Below the pieces are notes generated by a model. The model worked only from the letters and a program-made list of their open reading frames with translations. It did no database searches and was not told the origin of the DNA. The translations under genes were made by a program, and so were the position numbers. Below, piece by piece: positions 16,623 to 25,074 of a stretch of 64,000 nucleotides of DNA. Numbering within the stretch: the first letter of the stretch is position 1; the number at the start of each line of letters is the position of its first letter. The stretch comes from JAZLEZ01 sp045615505 (GTDB lineage Bacteria > Spirochaetota > Spirochaetia > Sphaerochaetales > Sphaerochaetaceae): NCBI GenBank assembly GCA_045615505.1, contig JAZLEZ010000008.1, positions 1 through 64,000 on the forward strand, read 5' to 3'.

Positions 16623-19461
16623 GACCAAGTTTAAGCATTTGAGCAGAAGAAGAAAAAGAACCGGTACTTTTGACTTTTGCCGAACATATACTGCTGCAAG
16701 AGCACCCTCTGTCTAAATCAGCCTTGAGTTTTGCCGCAACTTCATCAAGCTTTTCAAGTGTAACTGAAAGAACAGTATTTCTTCTTTTCAGATACAGTTC
16801 ATCCGATAACCCGTAAAGCGATCTTCTGAAAGCTTCAAAACATATGGCCTTGGGAATCATAGGTTTCAGTTCCTTACCTATTATTGTTACAACGGTACTG
16901 TCCAACTCCTTCTGTGAAATTCTGTAAGAAAGAGCATCCCTGAAAAGCCTGAATGTATTGTCAATCTGAGGATCTCTGTAACTGGACATTGACAGGATTC
17001 TTTCCTGCATATCCAGATGACATTCTGCACCGTAGGCACCGTTCTTGCTTCTGACTGCATCAAACAGATAATTTCCGCTGACAATTGAGCAATAAAGCGA
17101 AATTTCTGCAAGAGCAGCATCATCCGGACAGTCAACAGCAAAAGCAAGAGCATTGTAGGCAGGGCCCCCGGAAACTGCAATTTTCGTGTTTTTATATTGA
17201 CGAATGAAATCCCTATCCGACTCCGGCTCAATCAACTCTTCTGCAGATAAAGGAAAACTGTCAATGAAAACACCGGATTCGGATAGATTCTTTTCAAGAT
17301 CAGAGTCTTCACAACCCAACTGCATTGTCATTCTGTTTTTAACAAAAACCCTGTCATGAAGAGCCTTGAGCACAGCTCCGAGTTGTTTGTTTTCCTTCAT
17401 CAGTTTTTTCAGGAAAAGATAACTGCGGGTACCCATTGTATAATCTGCTTCTTTTTCTATTGCCGAAAGTGACGACCTTGCATGTATGGTTGCAAAAGCA
17501 TTTGCAGATTCAAGATATTCCGATTCAATGTCGGTGATAATATCTATGAGAGCCGCTCTGATTCTCTTTTCGTCCGAAAAATCCGTATCTGAAAGCAGCT
17601 CGGAAACAATACTCATAGCATCTGAAACATCTTCCTGCAAGGCACGGGTACGCACAAAAACAACACTTAGGGGATTCCCGTCCGTTTTCGTTGCACAAGA
17701 GTAAACCATATTGAAGTCACCGGTATATTTCTTCACCAAAGTACCCATCTGAGAATAGTTATGCTTATCCGTATCCGCCATCTGCATGAAACGAATCAGA
17801 AGCGGCAACAGTTTTTTATCTTCTTCTTTCAGGGCCGTCACATCAAAGGCAAGATTTATATAACATATACCGCGGGTAACGATTTTCATGAATTTTACCG
17901 GAACTCCGTTTACATCAACTTCTTCCATGTCCAGTTCCGGAATCCGGTTAGGCATATCTGCTCTTGTAATTTTGGGAATTACCGCAAGTTCTTCTTCTGT
18001 ATCCTCGGTATTTGCATAGACTTCAAAATCTTTCTGAAATACATTTAGTTTTTCCATTTTCCTGCATTTCTCATCAAGAATCGTCTGAAGTCTGTTATCG
18101 TACTCTGAATCACTCTTTACTGTAAGAAGACATCTTCTGTGATTTTCTATCAGATTTTTGCGAATCCAGTTTTCAAGGAATGACGGAGTTTTAACATCCT
18201 CTTTAAGTCTCTGAAGAAGTGCATAGTTATCAAGTCCTTTTTCAGGTTCGATTCCGCGCAACCAATAACGCGCAGCCCTCATGGCAACCAATACACCGAA
18301 CGGATCGCCGGTTCCCTGAATCTCCCGTATCTTGAAAGCCTGCCTTTTCAATGATGCCTGTACGGCATCCTTATCCAGCCCGTCAGTTACAATCTTTTCC
18401 AAAGTAGAGATAATGAAATTCTCAATTTCGTTTTCCTTATCGGGTTTTGCATCAACAAAACCTACCATGAAAGGAATATAAGGAAACTCGCTGTCCATAC
18501 CGCAGACGGGATTTAGGTCTGCACCAAGTTCCGATTCCGTTACGGCTTTATAGAGAGGTGCTCCGGGATTGCCCAGAAGAATATCCGTAAGCATGGATAC
18601 TGTAAGACTTTCGTATGGTTCGGCTGCATTTGTCAGCCAAGTCATCACAACACTGTTTGCATCTTTTGTAGGGCAGTATTGAAGGTCTCTTTCATCTTTT
18701 ACATCCGGTAAAACCATGTCCGATGGTCTGGTATATAGTTTTCTTCCGGTCCATCTTGAATCATTTTCAGGACCAAGATACCGCTCTTCAAGACGCTCAA
18801 AATACTTTTCAATTTCTATATCTCCGTAAAAGAAAAGTCTGCAGTTTGCAGGACTGTACCAAAGCCTGTATCTTTGCAGATATTCTTCATAGGTCAAATC
18901 TGCAATGAACTCCGGATTGCCGCCGCTGTCATATTCATATCCGGTACCTTTGAAAAGCTTGTTGATGCTGTAGGCGGCAACAATCGAATCTTCCGAGCTT
19001 CTTGCACCCCGCATCTCATTGAACACAACACCGTCAACCTTTCCGTTGAAGAATCTCACTCCTTCCTGTTCAAATGATTCCCGTCTCAGAAGCGGTTTGA
19101 AAACAGCATCCGAGTAAATGTCAAATATGATATCAAAATCTTTCTTCAAAGGAGAAGAAAACGGATACATTGTCTTGTCGTAAAATGTCATTGCATTCAG
19201 AAATGTATTCGGACTTGAATTATACACTTCCGTAAAAGGATCTTTGACCGGATATCTTTCCGAACCGTTCAATACTGTATGCTCGATAATGTGTGCAACT
19301 CCTTTACTGTCCTGAGATGGTGTTGCAAATGTAAAAGCACAGGTCATTTCGGTACTGTCGTTTTTAATGAAAAGCACCTCCATTCCCGTTCTGTCATGAC
19401 GGTAAAAATATGCAGTTCCGTTATACTCTTTCATCGGAGAAGTTCGTAAAAGTTCAAACAT
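16618..19461 (-). CDS. M16 family zinc metalloprotease, presequence-protease type
   Basis: A 947-residue peptidase related to PreP/Cym1 (M16C). The inverted zinc motif HIIEHTVLNG (about residues 57-66) sits in the first domain with the distal Glu in NEMRGARSS (about 133); four homologous half-domains form the clam shell expected for this length. It would degrade peptides in the cytoplasm; no signal peptide is seen. The ATG follows AAAGG and overlaps the upstream lipoprotein stop by eight bases, so the two are co-translated. Confidence 0.9.
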   Translation of the reverse strand: MFELLRTSPMKEYNGTAYFYRHDRTGMEVLFIKNDSTEMTCAFTFATPSQDSKGVAHIIEHTVLNGSERYPVKDPFTEVYNSSPNTFLNAMTFYDKTMYPFSSPLKKDFDIIFDIYSDAVFKPLLRRESFEQEGVRFFNGKVDGVVFNEMRGARSSEDSIVAAYSINKLFKGTGYEYDSGGNPEFIADLTYEEYLQRYRLWYSPANCRLFFYGDIEIEKYFERLEERYLGPENDSRWTGRKLYTRPSDMVLPDVKDERDLQYCPTKDANSVVMTWLTNAAEPYESLTVSMLTDILLGNPGAPLYKAVTESELGADLNPVCGMDSEFPYIPFMVGFVDAKPDKENEIENFIISTLEKIVTDGLDKDAVQASLKRQAFKIREIQGTGDPFGVLVAMRAARYWLRGIEPEKGLDNYALLQRLKEDVKTPSFLENWIRKNLIENHRRCLLTVKSDSEYDNRLQTILDEKCRKMEKLNVFQKDFEVYANTEDTEEELAVIPKITRADMPNRIPELDMEEVDVNGVPVKFMKIVTRGICYINLAFDVTALKEEDKKLLPLLIRFMQMADTDKHNYSQMGTLVKKYTGDFNMVYSCATKTDGNPLSVVFVRTRALQEDVSDAMSIVSELLSDTDFSDEKRIRAALIDIITDIESEYLESANAFATIHARSSLSAIEKEADYTMGTRSYLFLKKLMKENKQLGAVLKALHDRVFVKNRMTMQLGCEDSDLEKNLSESGVFIDSFPLSAEELIEPESDRDFIRQYKNTKIAVSGGPAYNALAFAVDCPDDAALAEISLYCSIVSGNYLFDAVRSKNGAYGAECHLDMQERILSMSSYRDPQIDNTFRLFRDALSYRISQKELDSTVVTIIGKELKPMIPKAICFEAFRRSLYGLSDELYLKRRNTVLSVTLEKLDEVAAKLKADLDRGCSCSSICSAKVKSTGSFSSSAQMLKLGL

Positions 19462-20836
19462 ATAAAGCCTTTATTATTGAATAGATTATTGATGCAAAGT
19501 TTAAATAGGAATCTTCAAGAGCCTTTTCTTCAGTATTACCGAATCCATTGGAAAAAATTCCCCTGATGTCGGAAATCAATTGTCCGGTTTTCAAATCATA
19601 AAATCTTACAGTTCCCTCGGATGTTACCGCAATGTTTCCTGTTCTCGATGCTGAATAATCCGAGTATCCCACTCTGCTTATCAATGCGTAATCGCAATCC
19701 GGATTTGTTTTTTTAATGGCTTTCAGCACTTCTTCATCAGTATCTTCGGGACGGGATTCGAGAACAAATGATTTAATATCTTCTTCACTGAACCGTTCTG
19801 TAAAAAAAGAGTTTATCAAATCAGATTTTATGTAGTTTCCGTCAACCGACAATTCAAATGAAGACAGCGCAATTTCAATATCGGCATAGTTTACTTTATA
19901 TTCAAACAGAATTGCCTTATCCGATATTGCTTCTTTAATGGTATTCGCAGCCGATTCAGATACTCTGGCAAGTTCTCTCAACTCCTTGTCAAAGTCAAAT
20001 GAAAACACAACAGCTCCCTGTTTTGCAATTGCGTGGTTTTCCGGAGAGAAAACAATTGTTCCGCCGTTGTCTGTAGAATAGACAAAACTGTCTTCATAAA
20101 CAAATTTTCTTGAATCAAGAGCTTGATACGATGCCCTTATCGGTGCATTTATGACTCTGGACGGAATCAGTGAAGACTTTCTTTTTACACTTACAGTGCA
20201 GCTTGCTTCAGACGGGTTTTCCTCTACAACAGTCATGGAAGTCGATGACAGAACTTCCAGTATTTCCTGCATTATAAATGCAAATGAATATTCGTCATCT
20301 ATCTGCGTCAGCGGGTATGAGAGCACCATGGATTCAATGTATTTTTTCAGACCGAGAATATCCTGATTCGATTTGATGAGTTCATCTCCTTCAAGTATCA
20401 GTCTTTCCGCTTCAGAAGCCATCTCACTTTCCTTGAGCATTGCTTCGCTTCTATATTTATTCAGAGTCTGATTTTTTCCCAAAGCCAAAAGGTAAACCAT
20501 GTACTGACCATCTTCAAGAACCTGATACTTCTCAACAACTTCAAAATCAAAGGAAGCAATTTTTCCGCTTCTTGAAAGTTCTCTGTAACTTTCTGTAGTC
20601 GGCTCATTGCCTATATATGCAAACAGTCTGTTGTTTATATCAGTATAGGCAAGAAGCAATGCCTGTCTTTCATTTGCAGATTGTCCGACTCCTACAAACG
20701 CTGTTTCAGAATGATTGGCTTTTGACTGAGGTTTGAAATACCATGAAGGAGCGTTGATCTTGCTTCCTGAAACGGTAGCACAGCTAACAAGTATCCCTAT
20801 GAGAATTAAACTGAGCAGAATCATCTTTCTTTTCAT
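19454..20836 (-). CDS. LPP20-like lipoprotein of unknown function
   Basis: Starts at the ATG at 20836 (a TTG 12 bases earlier is possible). Lipobox I-L-V-S-C near residue 19. The first part resembles the LPP20/FlgP-like family: APSWYFKPQS, then FVGVGQSANERQALLLAYTDINNRL, a pattern of short SHS2-like domains in envelope lipoproteins. A middle segment of about 200 residues is unrecognised. The C-terminal region ends with DCDYALISRVGYSDYSASR and YDLKTGQLISDIRGIFSNG, suggesting a second envelope domain. 460 aa. Upstream partner of the M16 protease. Confidence 0.75.
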   Translation of the reverse strand: MKRKMILLSLILIGILVSCATVSGSKINAPSWYFKPQSKANHSETAFVGVGQSANERQALLLAYTDINNRLFAYIGNEPTTESYRELSRSGKIASFDFEVVEKYQVLEDGQYMVYLLALGKNQTLNKYRSEAMLKESEMASEAERLILEGDELIKSNQDILGLKKYIESMVLSYPLTQIDDEYSFAFIMQEILEVLSSTSMTVVEENPSEASCTVSVKRKSSLIPSRVINAPIRASYQALDSRKFVYEDSFVYSTDNGGTIVFSPENHAIAKQGAVVFSFDFDKELRELARVSESAANTIKEAISDKAILFEYKVNYADIEIALSSFELSVDGNYIKSDLINSFFTERFSEEDIKSFVLESRPEDTDEEVLKAIKKTNPDCDYALISRVGYSDYSASRTGNIAVTSEGTVRFYDLKTGQLISDIRGIFSNGFGNTEEKALEDSYLNFASIIYSIIKALYV

Positions 20837-20862
20837 GCTTTCAATCAACTATAAAACATTTT

Positions 20863-20907
20863 AGAGCAACTTGCAAAACTCCTTTTTAATTCTCAGGCGT
20901 TCTTTGA
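20863..20907. repeat. Dispersed repeat element, copy A (one arm)
   Basis: Carries AGAGCAACTT and shares 42 identical bases (20866-20907) with copy B at 42935-42976, including CTCAGGCGTTCTTTGA. The second arm is not present here. It sits in the divergent intergenic region 20837-21060, which otherwise contains only A+T-rich sequence and a possible promoter. Confidence 0.8.
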
Positions 20908-20997
20908 ACCCGCTAAATGATAGTGTAAAGAGGTACTTTCAAAACTTCTATCAGAAAAAAAGTTAAAAATATCATAAATCGTAAAAATAGTGTCATT

Positions 20998-21027
20998 TTG
21001 ACTCAGAATTTCTCTAAGAAATATGGT
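20998..21027 (+). promoter_or_regulatory. Possible promoter of the envelope cassette
   Basis: TTGACT, 18 bases, TATGGT, followed 33 bases later by the ATG at 21061. An A-rich stretch (20953-20990) precedes it and could act as an UP element. Confidence 0.35.
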
Positions 21028-21060
21028 CTGATTTCGGAATATAACACTGAGAGGTTGCCG

Positions 21061-23085
21061 ATGAAACACTTTTCAGTGATTATTGTTTTTGCTTTTTTTA
21101 TACTGATACTTGCATCATGCAGTGAACAAACAGGTTCCGGTACACTGAAACTGACTATTCAAACAGAGTCCAAATCAATTATTCCTCCTTCTGATGCAGG
21201 GCGTATTATCAAATACACAGTCACGGGAAAGGGGCCCGGAAACAAGGTATTCACAGAGAACTCAAACTCCAAAACCATAACGGTTGAGGGAATTCCCAAC
21301 GGCACTTGGGAATTGGAAGCCCACGGACTTTCAGACAAGGGGCAAATAATTGCTTCCGGTCAGAAAACCATTTCTTTCTCGGGTTCGGATTCTTCGGAAA
21401 TAATCCGCATTGTCAAAACTGTCGGCAAAGGAAATTTATCAATTCAGCTGAACTGGGATTCTGATATCGCCAAACCGCAACTGAAGTTTTTCATAGACAA
21501 TCTGAATACAGGGACAAGTACGGATTATTCCGTAAATCTGTCAAGCGGAGAAGAAGAATACACCCAAACCTTCAGTAATCTCGAATCGGGCTATTATCTT
21601 GTCCGAACCGTTCTGTACGATGACGGAGTAAAAAAAGCCGGAAGCTGTGAAGCTTTCAGTATCATCAACGATTACACCACGGAAGGCAAACTGTCACTCA
21701 AAGTAAATACAACTGACAATCAGGAAGATATGAAACTCAGTCTTCCGGAATCCGGAGCAGACTATCTGAATGCAGGACTTCAGAAAATGGAAAACAGTCT
21801 TGTTATAGACGAATCTTACAAAGTGAATTTATCACTGTCAAACAGTATGAATTCAAATGACAGGATTCTTATTGCATGGTATGTGGACGGAGAAAGGAAA
21901 ACCGACTTTGCCGATTTAAACGGGAATGTTTCTTCTTTCTCTTTCTCTGCGCTCAAGGGGCGCCACATAATCAATGCAGTTCTTTTTGATTCAACATCTC
22001 AGACTTGTGCAAGTGCAAGAATCAGATACACAGGATGTACTGATGAAACCGAGGGAACCGCTGTTTTTTCAGCAACAATCGACAGTAAAAAACAACAGAA
22101 AATCAAGTTGGATTCAACAACACGGATTGGAGTTTTACCTGACGGAAAATTCATTGTTTTAACACCGAAACTTAATACACTTCAGCTGTGTCATGTTTCG
22201 GGGGCATCTCTTGTTACGGAAACATCCGGAACTTATACAAACACAATGGAAAACTTTTCATGTATTTCGGATGCCACTTTGTTGTATTCCAGTGCTGCTT
22301 CGCCTTATTTCATAATTGTAAGCAATTATACAAATGTTCATTTTTTTCATTATAATGCAAAGAATAACATTATAGAGCCTGCCACTTTCCTCAATGACGA
22401 TTCAGTTGTTGAATTCATAGGAAGTTTTGTGCCGGATATGTCGGTTTTTAAAAACATAAATCAGGCAAGTATTGTATCAAACAGTGACGGAACATCAAGT
22501 TTGCTCTTTACCGATTCTTATGCATACGAAATATTTTCATGTGTATGCACGGACAAAGGAGTGAAACCACAGAAATACATCATCTTCAAACCTGACGGAG
22601 GTCCTGAATGTTCAGCATTTGCCGCATTTAATCAATCCATCGTATATTGCGACGGTATCAATCTTAATCAGGCAGATTTCGACGGAAAAACTGCTTCATC
22701 CGTATGGAAAAGTACTTCTCTTTATGATGCAGAAAATCCTTTCAAAATCTTTTATGTGAACAATACAAATATTCTCATGGGCTATTCCGACAGAATCAAG
22801 AGAGTCCAACTTAATGCTTCTTCTGGCACTTTCAGTTTTCTTTCCGATGAAATGATAAGCGTTTCCGATTTATGTCTGACACCCAATACTTCCTATATGT
22901 ATGCCTGTAACTCTCAGGGGAAACTTTACAGCTATGCAACCGACTACGACGGTGTTTTCAAACAACTTGATGTTTATTCGGCTTTTGCTTCTTTCGTTCA
23001 GGTTGTTTCAGATTCCGATAATGTAATTGCTCTTACCGAAAACGGGTCACTCTACTTGTTTGACATTGCCAAGGAGGAAATATGA
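21061..23085 (+). CDS. Large lipoprotein, Ig-like N-terminus and propeller-like C-terminus
   Basis: Starts at the ATG at 21061 with GAGAGG upstream. Lipobox L-A-S-C near residue 20. The N-terminal ~250 residues are beta-rich Ig-like modules of a kind common in treponemal lipoproteins (KYTVTGKGPG, VEGIPNGTWELEAHGL, then a second module GNLSIQLNWD). From about residue 350 short repeated phrases such as RIGVLPDGKFIVLT, DLCLTPNTSYMYAC and NVIALTENGSLYLFD look like blades of a beta-propeller. No catalytic motif is seen. First of four same-strand genes; the stop overlaps the next start (ATGA). Confidence 0.75.
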   Translation: MKHFSVIIVFAFFILILASCSEQTGSGTLKLTIQTESKSIIPPSDAGRIIKYTVTGKGPGNKVFTENSNSKTITVEGIPNGTWELEAHGLSDKGQIIASGQKTISFSGSDSSEIIRIVKTVGKGNLSIQLNWDSDIAKPQLKFFIDNLNTGTSTDYSVNLSSGEEEYTQTFSNLESGYYLVRTVLYDDGVKKAGSCEAFSIINDYTTEGKLSLKVNTTDNQEDMKLSLPESGADYLNAGLQKMENSLVIDESYKVNLSLSNSMNSNDRILIAWYVDGERKTDFADLNGNVSSFSFSALKGRHIINAVLFDSTSQTCASARIRYTGCTDETEGTAVFSATIDSKKQQKIKLDSTTRIGVLPDGKFIVLTPKLNTLQLCHVSGASLVTETSGTYTNTMENFSCISDATLLYSSAASPYFIIVSNYTNVHFFHYNAKNNIIEPATFLNDDSVVEFIGSFVPDMSVFKNINQASIVSNSDGTSSLLFTDSYAYEIFSCVCTDKGVKPQKYIIFKPDGGPECSAFAAFNQSIVYCDGINLNQADFDGKTASSVWKSTSLYDAENPFKIFYVNNTNILMGYSDRIKRVQLNASSGTFSFLSDEMISVSDLCLTPNTSYMYACNSQGKLYSYATDYDGVFKQLDVYSAFASFVQVVSDSDNVIALTENGSLYLFDIAKEEI

Positions 23086-23621
23086 AAAAACTCTTTTTTA
23101 TTCTGATTATGAGTTTGTACTGTATGTCTGTCTTCGCTTCTTTTCAGGTAGGTTCCGGGTTGGATTTAGGAACGGCACAGGATTTTATCGTCAAGTCTAA
23201 AGGTTACAGTATAAACGGTGATGTCAGGATAAAACTGACGGATTCCTTTGAAGCCAGAACCGTTGCAGGACTGACAAAAAACAACAGTGCACAATTGATT
23301 GAAATCGGTGTTTTTGCAGTTTACTACCCTTTTGTAAACCGCGGTATGTTTGCCGGTCTTTCTTTGTTTCAATTCGGTTTTGTAAAACCGCTTTCGATTC
23401 TTTCAAAGAACATGGTTTCTCTCAATGAAATTATTCTCGGATGGACAATAAATACCAAGAAAGGTTTTTATGTTGAGCCGTCAATAACCATAAGGGATCC
23501 CTCCGGAGCTTTTTCGGATGAATATTCACTTTTAAAAGGTGCTTTTGCCTGTTATGGAACATTCAGAATTCACTTGAATGCAGGCTGGAAATTTACATTT
23601 GACAAGGAGACGCAAAAATGA
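23082..23621 (+). CDS. Small exported barrel-like protein, function unknown
   Basis: Signal peptide MKKLFFILIMSLYC with cleavage likely after VFA; about 155 mature residues made of alternating strands with aromatic girdle residues (SLFQFGFV, FYVEPSITI, FRIHLNAGWKFTF). This suggests a small outer-membrane barrel. AAGGAGG precedes the ATG. It overlaps its neighbours by ATGA at both ends, so it is made in step with the two lipoproteins. No family recognised. Confidence 0.7.
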   Translation: MKKLFFILIMSLYCMSVFASFQVGSGLDLGTAQDFIVKSKGYSINGDVRIKLTDSFEARTVAGLTKNNSAQLIEIGVFAVYYPFVNRGMFAGLSLFQFGFVKPLSILSKNMVSLNEIILGWTINTKKGFYVEPSITIRDPSGAFSDEYSLLKGAFACYGTFRIHLNAGWKFTFDKETQK

Positions 23622-24511
23622 AGGGAAAAATGTCAAAACTGTTTAATAACTCTTTATGTATTCTGATTTTACTTTCGCTCATATCTTGTAATTTGAATTT
23701 GGAAGAAGTCAGAAAATCCTCTGTTACGGATGGGGCTGTTCGTTCTGCTGTTGCCCGTTGTATCGAAGAAGAACTGAAAACTCTGGAAGGATATACGGAT
23801 GAAGATGTCTCAGAACTTCTCAATGCAAAAAACATGAGCGGAAAGGATATTGTTCAAAAGGCTCTCGGAGAAGAAAACGGAGAGGCTTATCTGGATTTCT
23901 GTTATGCCGCAAATCAAACCAGAATGAATAATGACTCCTCTTACATAATGAACTCGGCAAAAGACCTTATGGGCATTGAAACTTACAATGAGCTGAAGAA
24001 CGAAATAGACAACTATGAAAAAGGCATCAAAGGGTGGGCTTCTGAGGCTGTAAAGGATGTTCCTCCGGACCAGCAGGAAGCTTTTTACAAGGACTTAAAA
24101 GCTCTTGTTGTAAAAACTACCGTCATGCTTGTTGCAGCCTTTGTTTATGTTGCTGTTCCTCCTACAATAGTATGGGGAAAGGTTGCAGCCGGCGCCGCTC
24201 TATCAATCGGTGCCGGGTTGGCGGCAGGAATCGTTATGGATGTTTACGGTTATTTTTCCAAGGGAATATCTCCCAGTCTTATCAATCTTGAAGAAGGAGA
24301 ATCTTACGAAGATCTTTCATTTGAAGACTGGGTTGCAAAACTGAAGGAAAGCTCAATGGCTACTTACGCAATGGCATCTGCCGCAACTTCCTTTATAACA
24401 AGCTCCGGAATGAATAAAGTCACGGGAGCCATTGTCCTTGGAATCTTTACGATTTACAATGCAACTTCTGCAATCGCAGATATGAAGAAAACCTACAACT
24501 TGGACGCATAA
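23618..24511 (+). CDS. Lipoprotein with glycine-rich hydrophobic segments
   Basis: Signal with lipobox L-I-S-C (Cys about residue 24), an acidic helical region to about 150, then two long hydrophobic stretches: about 165-205 (VAAGAALSIGAGLAAGIV, glycine-zipper-like) and about 250-285 (AMASAATSF ... GAIVLGIFTIY). A lipid anchor plus membrane-spanning hairpins is unusual and resembles pore-forming or membrane-inserting proteins, but this is only shape. Coupled to the preceding gene by ATGA with AAGGAG before it. Function unknown. Confidence 0.7.
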   Translation: MKGKMSKLFNNSLCILILLSLISCNLNLEEVRKSSVTDGAVRSAVARCIEEELKTLEGYTDEDVSELLNAKNMSGKDIVQKALGEENGEAYLDFCYAANQTRMNNDSSYIMNSAKDLMGIETYNELKNEIDNYEKGIKGWASEAVKDVPPDQQEAFYKDLKALVVKTTVMLVAAFVYVAVPPTIVWGKVAAGAALSIGAGLAAGIVMDVYGYFSKGISPSLINLEEGESYEDLSFEDWVAKLKESSMATYAMASAATSFITSSGMNKVTGAIVLGIFTIYNATSAIADMKKTYNLDA

Positions 24512-24528
24512 AAGTATATACTGGTTTT

Positions 24529-25008
24529 ATGTCAGTATTTTTAAAAGTTTTAATGATGGCTGTATTCGGTCTGGTTATCTTCGGAAGGCAGTATTTCACA
24601 TCCGATGTTTTATACTGGTCAATGTATTTTGTCCTTTTTGCATTGATTCCGTTTCTTTGGATGTCCATGTATCGTGTTTCGAAGAAAAAGGCTGCACAGG
24701 TTCTGGGTAAAGATGAACTCGGATACAATGTCAATGTCGGTATGGTACCGGTAAAAACAGAGGATGACCTTATCAGGGGAAGATTCTGCATAGATGAAAA
24801 TGAGCTGAAACTTGTTGCAAAGAAAGGAAACATCTACTCCGTTATCTGGTCTGCTAAAATCAAGGATATTGAATCAGCTGGATTCGGTACCGTAGCTGGT
24901 GTAAGAAAGGGCTTTACGCTTCATTTCAAAAAATCTGAAGTATCATTTGTCTCTGAACAGGCAAACAAGGACAGAGATTCATTTTACAAGGCTCTGGGTT
25001 GGAAATAA
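24529..25008 (+). CDS. Small inner-membrane protein with PH-like tail
   Basis: 159 aa: two membrane helices in the first 47 residues (VLMMAVFGLVIFG; MYFVLFALIPFLWMSM), then a cytoplasmic beta-rich domain (RFCIDENELKLVAKKG ... YSVIWSAKIKDIESAGFG ... GFTLHFKKSEVSF) of the pattern seen in bacterial PH-like domains. Begins 17 bases after the previous stop; no clear ribosome site, so the start could also be the ATG at 24553. Last gene before the hairpin at 25026. Confidence 0.65.
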   Translation: MSVFLKVLMMAVFGLVIFGRQYFTSDVLYWSMYFVLFALIPFLWMSMYRVSKKKAAQVLGKDELGYNVNVGMVPVKTEDDLIRGRFCIDENELKLVAKKGNIYSVIWSAKIKDIESAGFGTVAGVRKGFTLHFKKSEVSFVSEQANKDRDSFYKALGWK

Positions 25009-25025
25009 ATCAGCCATATTTATCA

Positions 25026-25063
25026 AGTATCGGGATTCCGGATATAAGCAAAATCCCGATACT
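25026..25063. terminator. Bidirectional terminator-like hairpin between convergent genes
   Basis: AGTATCGGGATT (25026-25037) and AATCCCGATACT (25052-25063) form a perfect 12-bp stem. It lies between the plus-strand cassette and thrS. The trailing tract is T/C mixed on the plus strand, so termination may be imperfect. Confidence 0.65.
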
Positions 25064-25074
25064 CCTCTTCCAGA

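Noticed and set aside
19454..20848. TTG at 20848 as start of the LPP20-like lipoprotein
   Set aside because: The ATG at 20836 gives a normal lipoprotein signal peptide; the TTG adds only four residues and has no ribosome site.
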